A stretch of DNA of 64,000 nt from CAIZWU01 sp942492905. Its GTDB lineage: Bacteria > Verrucomicrobiota > Verrucomicrobiia > Verrucomicrobiales > V1-33. Positions 58,813-64,000 of this stretch are shown here, piece after piece. The position numbers and the translations under genes are program-made. Positions within the stretch are counted from its first letter, which is position 1, and each line of letters begins with the position of its first letter. The stretch spans positions 1,550,001-1,614,000 of the forward strand of contig OW818657.1 in assembly GCA_942492905.1 (NCBI GenBank). Direction: 5' to 3'. The notes under the pieces are model-generated. The model had not been told where the DNA came from. It was given only the letters and a program-made list of their open reading frames with translations, and ran no database searches.

Positions 58813-60570
58813 TTACACCCGCGCCAGTAGCCAGCCGTTCAGCTCGCAGATTTTGACCCGATGCTGGGCGCCGCCATCGCGCTCGCGCACGGTGACGGTG
58901 TCGGCCAGTTCCGGACCTTGTTCGCCGAGGGTTTCGAAGTCGATGGTGACGCAGAACGGCGTGCCGATTTCATCCTGACGCGCATAACGGCGGCCGATGG
59001 CGCCGCTTTCATCGTAGAAGGTGTTCAGTTTGCCCTTCAGTTGTTGGAAGACACTGCGGGCCTTGGCCACCAGTTCCGGTTTGTTCTTCAGCAGCGGGAA
59101 AACGCCCACCTTGATCGGTGCGATGCTTGGGTGGAGACGCAGCACGGTGATGGTCTCGGATTTGCCTTTGCCGTCTTCCTTCTCATATTGCTCGAAAGCC
59201 TTGGCGATCACGGCAAGGGCCATGCGGTCGAGGCCGGCGGAGGGTTCGATGACGTGCGGCAGGTAGAATCCTTTGAACAGGCGCTCAAACCAGGCGCGGA
59301 CTTCGGCTTCGGTCAGGGCGCCCTTTTCCTTGGCCTGTTCGGCGGCGAGGCGGCGTTGGATCAGGGCTTCCCTGGCTTCTTCGCTCAGGGCAGCGGCGGC
59401 AGTTTTCAGTTCTTCGTCGAAAAATTCGAGGGGTTTGCCGCAGTGTTTCTGGTGCTGGGAAAGATCGAAATCACCCCGGGCCGCGATGCCTTCCAGCTCT
59501 TCGGTGCCAAAGGGGAATTCGCAGAGAATATCCACACAGGCGCGGGCGTAGTGCGCCAGCTCACTCTTGGTCTGCCAGTAATAATGAATCACCTTGCCGA
59601 GGCCGATGCTTTCATAAAACGCGGTGCGCTGCGCCACCCAATAACGGTGCCACATTTCCCAACCCCAGTCTGGCAGCGGCACGCTGAGGTCGGCGCTTTC
59701 GCTCCAGGCCGTGACCTTGCCGGAGATGATTTCGATGGCTTCATCGGGTTTGATGAAGAACTCGAGTTCCATTTGCTCGAACTCGCGGCTGCGGAAGGTG
59801 AAATTGCGCGGGTTGATTTCATTGCGGAAGGCCTTGCCGATCTGACAAATCCCGAAAGGCACTTTGACCCGGCTGGAATCGACCACGTTTTTATACTGCG
59901 CGAAAATCGCCTGGGCCGTTTCCGGCCGCAGATAGGCCACATTTTCCTCGCTCTCCACCGGACCGGTGTGGGTCTTCAGCATGAGGTTGAACATGCGGGG
60001 TTCCGTGAGTTCCGCGCCGTTCTCGGGATTGAAAGCGGTGGAGTTTTCCAGCTTTTCGCCGGTCTCCCCGCCCAATGGTTCCGGGTCCTTCACGCCGCGG
60101 GCCGTATAAAAAGCCTTGGCCGTTTTCAGGGCGGATTCCCGGGGTTTTCCCGCAGGCGCCAGAGCGGAAAAAGCCACGGTGCTGGCGGTGCCTTCTGCGC
60201 CGGAGGCTCCCGTGAATTTATAGACCACGCCATTTTGCGGCTCGATCTGGTCGGCCCGCAGGCGTTTGTTGGTCACGAGGCAGTCGACCATCGGGTCGGC
60301 AAAGGTATCCACGTGCCCGGAAGCCTTCCAGATCGCCGGATGCATGATGATGGTGGCATCAAGGCCGACCACATCCTCACGTTCCCGGGTCATAGTGCGC
60401 CACCAGGCATCGCGGAGATTCCGTTTCAATTCCGTGCCGAGCGGGCCGTAATCCCAGAAGCCGTTGATCCCGCCGTAGATTTCGGAGGACTGGTAGATGA
60501 AGCCCCGGCGTTTGCAGAGGCTGACGATTTTTTCCATTACGGGCGTTTCGGCTTTTACGGGGGCGGACAT
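58813..60570 (-). CDS. glyS: Glycine--tRNA ligase (single-chain alpha2 type)
   Basis: A 585-residue class II synthetase of the homodimeric type found in archaea, eukaryotes and several bacterial phyla, not the alpha2beta2 GlyQS. It has motif 1 (YQSSEIYGGINGFWDYGPLG), the DATIIMHPAIWKASGHVDTFADP segment, RPETAQAIFAQYKN and RNEINPRNFTFRSREFEQMELEF around motif 2, and the anticodon domain KVGVFPLLKNKPELV. Family members normally have an insertion between motifs 1 and 2; here it is about 100 residues with many Gly/Ala/Pro. ATG 60570 was chosen over the longer frame to 60627. Confidence 0.96.
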   Translation of the reverse strand: MSAPVKAETPVMEKIVSLCKRRGFIYQSSEIYGGINGFWDYGPLGTELKRNLRDAWWRTMTREREDVVGLDATIIMHPAIWKASGHVDTFADPMVDCLVTNKRLRADQIEPQNGVVYKFTGASGAEGTASTVAFSALAPAGKPRESALKTAKAFYTARGVKDPEPLGGETGEKLENSTAFNPENGAELTEPRMFNLMLKTHTGPVESEENVAYLRPETAQAIFAQYKNVVDSSRVKVPFGICQIGKAFRNEINPRNFTFRSREFEQMELEFFIKPDEAIEIISGKVTAWSESADLSVPLPDWGWEMWHRYWVAQRTAFYESIGLGKVIHYYWQTKSELAHYARACVDILCEFPFGTEELEGIAARGDFDLSQHQKHCGKPLEFFDEELKTAAAALSEEAREALIQRRLAAEQAKEKGALTEAEVRAWFERLFKGFYLPHVIEPSAGLDRMALAVIAKAFEQYEKEDGKGKSETITVLRLHPSIAPIKVGVFPLLKNKPELVAKARSVFQQLKGKLNTFYDESGAIGRRYARQDEIGTPFCVTIDFETLGEQGPELADTVTVRERDGGAQHRVKICELNGWLLARV

Positions 60571-60710
60571 GACCGGGATGAAAGCGGCAGGCGGGGCAGG
60601 GTGCAAAGGGAAATGAAACCCGCCCAACGCAGCTGTCCCGTGGCGATGTCAGGCGGAATGATTTCCCACCTTTGCGGCTGGAATCTCCTCCAGGGGTGGT
60701 AGGTTAAGCG

Positions 60711-61292
60711 ATGAATGTGGCCAACTGGATCACGATTTCCCGCATCCTGCTGATTCCGGTTTTTGTCGGGTTGGCGCTGTATTACGGGAAAAGCGCGGCG
60801 GCGGGCCAGCCGGTGGAAGCCTACCGCATCGCCGCGGTGGCGGTGTTTCTGGTGGCTTGTATCAGCGATTTTGTGGACGGCTGGGTGGCGCGCCACTTTA
60901 ATCAGCAGACGCGCCTCGGCAGCCGTTTGGACCCTATCGCGGACAAGGGACTCGTCCTCGCTGCCTTGATCACCCTGTCGACCTCTTGGCCGGAAGATCA
61001 CCGGTTTCCGTTATGGTTTCCGGTGCTCGTCATCAGCAAGGACGTGCTTTCGTTCGGCGGCGCGTGCCTGATTCAATATTGCGTCGGCAATGTCATTATC
61101 CGCCCGCACTGGACCGGGAAAGTCTGTGCCGTCAGCCTCATGGTCGCCCTCTCCTGGGCCATGCTGCGGCTGGACTGGCTGCCTCCCATCGTGCCCGTGG
61201 TGGTGGCCTCCATCTTCGTGGTGGCCTCCGGCATCGCCTACATCGTGGACTGTGCGCGGCAGATCCGGGAGGGGGAAGCGGTCAAACGGTGA
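60711..61292 (+). CDS. pgsA: CDP-diacylglycerol--glycerol-3-phosphate phosphatidyltransferase
   Basis: A 193-residue integral membrane enzyme that makes phosphatidylglycerol phosphate for membrane phospholipids. The CDP-alcohol phosphotransferase motif DGxxARxxxxxxxxGxxxDxxxD reads DGWVARHFNQQTRLGSRLDPIADK, with its Asp residues intact. Five to six helices are apparent (VANWITISRILLIPVFVGLAL, YRIAAVAVFLVACISDF and others). It diverges from glyS (140 bases) and precedes der. Its stop codon lies at the start of a tandem 23-bp repeat. Confidence 0.93.
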   Translation: MNVANWITISRILLIPVFVGLALYYGKSAAAGQPVEAYRIAAVAVFLVACISDFVDGWVARHFNQQTRLGSRLDPIADKGLVLAALITLSTSWPEDHRFPLWFPVLVISKDVLSFGGACLIQYCVGNVIIRPHWTGKVCAVSLMVALSWAMLRLDWLPPIVPVVVASIFVVASGIAYIVDCARQIREGEAVKR

Positions 61293-61346
61293 GCGCCTGC
61301 CTCCGATGGCCTTAGAAGTCCCAGAGCGCCTGCCTCCGATGGCCTT
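61291..61346 (+). repeat. Two-copy direct repeat at the pgsA stop
   Basis: A 23-base unit beginning GAGCGCCTGCCTCC and ending GATGGCCTT occurs at 61291-61313 and again exactly at 61324-61346, with a 33-base period. The first copy overlaps the TGA of pgsA (61290-61292). The 10-base spacer reads AGAAGTCCCA. It lies in the 87-base gap before der. Confidence 0.85.
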
Positions 61347-61379
61347 CCCGATAAGAGCTTGCGCCGGGGGCTTTCCGGG

Positions 61380-63218
61380 ATGAAACAGACGATCCCCCGT
61401 TTTTTCAAGCTTATGCAGGTTTCACGCAACAAGGACCGGATCATTGCCATCGTCGGTCGTCCCAATGTGGGCAAGAGCGCCCTTTTCAACCGGCTCGCCG
61501 GCCGCCGTATCGCCATCGTGCACGACATGCCGGGGGTGACCCGCGACCGTTTGATGGCTCCGGTGAAGGAGGCCAGCTTCCCGCTCCAGATGATGGACAC
61601 CGGCGGGATCGGCGCCACGTTGAATGATGACTTTGGCGACATGGTCCGCATCGAAGCCGAGATCGCCATCGCGGCGGCCGATGCGATTCTTTTTGTGGTC
61701 GATGCCCTGTCCGGGATGCATCCCATCGATGAATCTGTCGCCCAGATGCTGCGCCGCCAAGGCAAGCCGGTCATTCTCGGCCTCAACAAAGCCGATGACC
61801 CGAAGCATGATCTGAACATCGCTGATTTTGGCCGGCTTGGTTTCAAAAACGTCCAGGCCTTCAGTGCCGAACACGGCCGCGGGATTGAAGCGCTGATCAA
61901 GGCCTGTGAACGTGCCGTGCCGCCTCCGGTGGAAGATGCGGCGGTGGAAGTCGCCGAAGACGGCACCGCCGAGATGGATGAGGAACAGGCCATCCGAATG
62001 GCGATCATCGGCCGTCCCAACGTCGGAAAATCCTCTCTCTTCAACGCCATCCTCGGCACCGAGCGGGCGATTGTCAGTGCGGTCGCGGGCACCACCCGTG
62101 ATTCCATCGACAGCATGTATGTCCACAAGGGCCAGCCCTTTCTGATGATTGATACCGCGGGGATCCGCAAAAAGGCGAAGATCGACACCAGCGTGGAAGC
62201 TTACAGCGTGGCCCGCAGCGAGCGCAGTATCCGCCGCGCCGATATTTCGGTGCTGGTTATTGATGCGTCGCGAGGGGTTACCGCGCAGGAGCGGAAAATC
62301 GCGGGCACCATCGTCGATGAGAACAAACCCTGCATCATTGTCGCCAACAAATTTGACCTGTATCATCCGGAAGGCCAGATGAAGGCCCGGCTGGAAGAGC
62401 TGGAGGAACATGTCAGGCGGGAACTTTTCTTCCTGCATTATGCCCCGCTGGTGGCAGTTTCTGCGAAGGACGGGAAAAACCTGTCCAAGGTTTTCACCGC
62501 CATTGATGAAGTGAAACGCGCCAGCGACAACGGCATGTCCACCGGCCAGTTCAACCGGCTGCTCCAGGATGCCATTGCCCGCACCCCTCCGCCGCATGTG
62601 CGGGGCCGGCGCTTCAAGCTGCTCTACGCCACCCTCGCCCGCGAGGAGATGAGCCGTCCGATCATGGCGCCCCGCGTGGTCCTGTTTGTCAATCACGAGG
62701 ACCTGATGACGCCCACCTACCGGCGTTATCTGGAGAACACCGTACGCGGCAGCATGAAGTACGAGGGTCTGCCGATCCGTTTTGATGTGCGTGCCCGGGA
62801 AAAACGTCAGGGCAGTGTGAAGGATCTGTGGAAACCCGCCACCCGCGGCACGGGAGGACGCCAGGGCCGGCGCAAGGAAGACGAGGCCAGCGGCAAAAAA
62901 GAGCGGCAAAAGGACGCCCAACGCCGGGTTTCCGCGGAACGTTCCGGCACGCCACGGGAGGAGGGAACAGCTCCGTCAGCGGCCCCCGCCAAACGTCCGG
63001 CTGCCAAGCGCCCCGCCTCGAAACGCCCGGCCAGCAAACGCCCCAGCGATGAGCGGACTGAATCCAAACGTCCCACCCGGGGAGGTCCCGCCGCCAAGCG
63101 GACTGCGTCCAAACGCCCTGCCAGCAAAAAAGCGGACAGTAAACGCCCGCCGCGCAAACGCCAAGCGCCCCAAAAACGGGCTGGAAAACCTTCCGGACCG
63201 AAACGCGGGCGGAAGTAA
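61380..63218 (+). CDS. der: Ribosome biogenesis GTPase Der with long basic tail
   Basis: A 612-residue double GTPase that helps mature the 50S subunit. It has two G domains: AIVGRPNVGKSALFN with DTGG and NKAD, then AIIGRPNVGKSSLFN with DTAGI and NKFD, and a KH-like region (VVLFVNHEDLMTPTYRRYLEN). Der proteins are usually 440-500 residues. Here a basic, repetitive C-terminal extension of about 140 residues follows, built of AKRP/SKRP units (AAKRPASKRPASKRP). It could bind rRNA. The start at 61380 has a weak GGGGG box; 61413 is an alternative that starts nearer the first G domain. Confidence 0.93.
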   Translation: MKQTIPRFFKLMQVSRNKDRIIAIVGRPNVGKSALFNRLAGRRIAIVHDMPGVTRDRLMAPVKEASFPLQMMDTGGIGATLNDDFGDMVRIEAEIAIAAADAILFVVDALSGMHPIDESVAQMLRRQGKPVILGLNKADDPKHDLNIADFGRLGFKNVQAFSAEHGRGIEALIKACERAVPPPVEDAAVEVAEDGTAEMDEEQAIRMAIIGRPNVGKSSLFNAILGTERAIVSAVAGTTRDSIDSMYVHKGQPFLMIDTAGIRKKAKIDTSVEAYSVARSERSIRRADISVLVIDASRGVTAQERKIAGTIVDENKPCIIVANKFDLYHPEGQMKARLEELEEHVRRELFFLHYAPLVAVSAKDGKNLSKVFTAIDEVKRASDNGMSTGQFNRLLQDAIARTPPPHVRGRRFKLLYATLAREEMSRPIMAPRVVLFVNHEDLMTPTYRRYLENTVRGSMKYEGLPIRFDVRAREKRQGSVKDLWKPATRGTGGRQGRRKEDEASGKKERQKDAQRRVSAERSGTPREEGTAPSAAPAKRPAAKRPASKRPASKRPSDERTESKRPTRGGPAAKRTASKRPASKKADSKRPPRKRQAPQKRAGKPSGPKRGRK

Positions 63219-63257
63219 TCCAAGTTGGCAGGGGACCGTGGCGTAAGCGGCGGGCCT

Positions 63258-64000
63258 TCAGAGCGAGTCAAGGAAGGCAATCAGGGCGGCGCGTTCGTCT
63301 TTAGTCAGCTTTTCGAAGGCTTCCCGTGAGGCTTTGGACTCGCCGTCGTGCCAGAGGATGGCTTCGGTGAAGGTGCGGGCGCGGCCGTCGTGCAGGAAAA
63401 AAGTGTTGCCGTTCACGGCGGCGTTGAGGCCGATACCCCAGAGCGGTGGGGAGCGCCATTCCGTGCCGGTGGCGAGGAAGTCAGGCCGGTGGTCGGCAAG
63501 GCCTTCGCCCATGTCGTGGAGGAGGAGGTCGGTGTAGGGACGGATGGTCTGGTCGCGCAGTTCCTTGACTGGATGATCGCTGCCCGTTCTGAGTTCTGGG
63601 ATATGACAGGCGGTGCAATTCACCTGGGCGAAGAGTTTTTCGCCGAGGCGGACGGTGGGGTCGTCCAACTGGCGGCGGGCGGGGACCGCGAGGGACTGGG
63701 TGTAGGTGACGACGCGGTCGAGGATGTGGTCGCTCAGTTCCGGAGTTCCTCCGTTAGGGAGGATTCCGAGAGTGGGCTGCTGGGTGGCGGTCAGGGATTC
63801 CTGAGGATGGATGCTGGTGGTGATGCCAATATCGCCGAGGAAAGCATCGGCGGTCTGCTGGCGGAGGCTGGGTTGGTTGGCTTTCCAACCGAACCGGCCG
63901 GGCATGGTCTTTTGAAACTCGAGGCTCCAGACTTCGTTGAGGCGGCCGGAAATGCTGTCGTGATTGGTGTCGTCAGGATCAGTCAGGGCGCGGAGGGTGG
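63258..64000 (-). CDS. Di-haem oxidoreductase (DUF1111 family), C-terminal part
   Basis: The frame runs off the right edge; about 247 residues are visible from TLRALTDPDDTNHDSISGRLN. The segment GRFGWKANQPSLRQQTADAFLGDIGIT is diagnostic of the DUF1111 di-haem oxidoreductase family. A CxxCH (CTACHIPEL) binds haem, followed by LLLHDMGEGLADHRPDF and RSPPLWGIGLNAAVNG, with FFLHDGRARTFTEAILWHDG near the end. Members are related to bacterial cytochrome c peroxidases and are exported. The N-terminal signal peptide lies outside. The stop faces der across 39 bases. Confidence 0.88.
   Translation of the reverse strand, partial: TLRALTDPDDTNHDSISGRLNEVWSLEFQKTMPGRFGWKANQPSLRQQTADAFLGDIGITTSIHPQESLTATQQPTLGILPNGGTPELSDHILDRVVTYTQSLAVPARRQLDDPTVRLGEKLFAQVNCTACHIPELRTGSDHPVKELRDQTIRPYTDLLLHDMGEGLADHRPDFLATGTEWRSPPLWGIGLNAAVNGNTFFLHDGRARTFTEAILWHDGESKASREAFEKLTKDERAALIAFLDSL

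Noticed and set aside
61238..62188. A leftward 316-codon frame with a repeated GLLRPSEAGA
   Set aside because: The apparent protein repeat is just the 23-bp DNA repeat read on the opposite strand, and the rest is antisense to der.

Overview
The window reads as a high-GC chromosomal segment of a member of the Verrucomicrobiota, most likely near Akkermansiaceae/Verrucomicrobiaceae. The evidence is a set of PVC-superphylum families: a PSD1-type planctomycete cytochrome, a DUF1501 protein and a membrane-bound-dehydrogenase/haem protein side by side; LamG/Ig surface proteins ending in a short FFRVKP-like tail; short secretin-related proteins; and small membrane proteins starting with NPYEAP. Housekeeping genes (uvrA, pyrH-frr, gmk, rpmI-rplT, pheS-ribH-pheT, glyS, pgsA, der) all look intact. 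Few starts have a recognisable Shine-Dalgarno sequence. I found no rRNA, tRNA, CRISPR array, prophage or insertion sequence.

Layout. 1-9.8 kb: the tail of a c-type cytochrome, a 26-bp inverted repeat, uvrA, a membrane protein, a vapBC toxin-antitoxin pair with a double palindromic operator, pyrH-frr, an HD phosphohydrolase, and a leftward yicC-gmk-coaC cluster ending in an overlooked 59-residue membrane protein. 9.8-17 kb: a leftward three-gene operon for a haem-containing, probably periplasmic PSD1/DUF1501/dehydrogenase system. 17-31 kb: very large exported proteins (a 1375-residue membrane protein, a LamG/Ig protein, a six-repeat beta-rich protein), a beta-lactamase-fold esterase and a Sel1-repeat protein. 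31-35.3 kb: MoxR ATPase, membrane protein and ABC ATPase. 35.3-39.7 kb: a leftward four-gene operon of two secretin-like paralogues followed by a histidine kinase and an OmpR-type regulator. 40-45 kb: ribosomal proteins L35/L20, then pheS, a type II (RibH2-like) lumazine synthase and pheT. 45-49 kb: a peptide transporter, a decayed nucleotidyltransferase and a W-DP-AA repeat protein. 49.4-52.1 kb: a GntR/ABC/permease operon with overlapping genes and its own operator and terminator. 52-58 kb: a Bax-inhibitor-1 protein, a zinc-ribbon membrane protein, an archaemetzincin-like lipoprotein, a VC0807-like protein, exported MsrA and a glutamine amidotransferase. 58-64 kb: hicBA, glyS, pgsA, der with a long basic tail, and the end of a di-haem oxidoreductase.

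The most interesting items are the secretin-like/two-component operon, the archaemetzincin-like lipoprotein with an insertion between its zinc ligands, the paired overlapping operators of vapBC, the insertion of ribH between pheS and pheT, and three families of short dispersed or tandem repeats.
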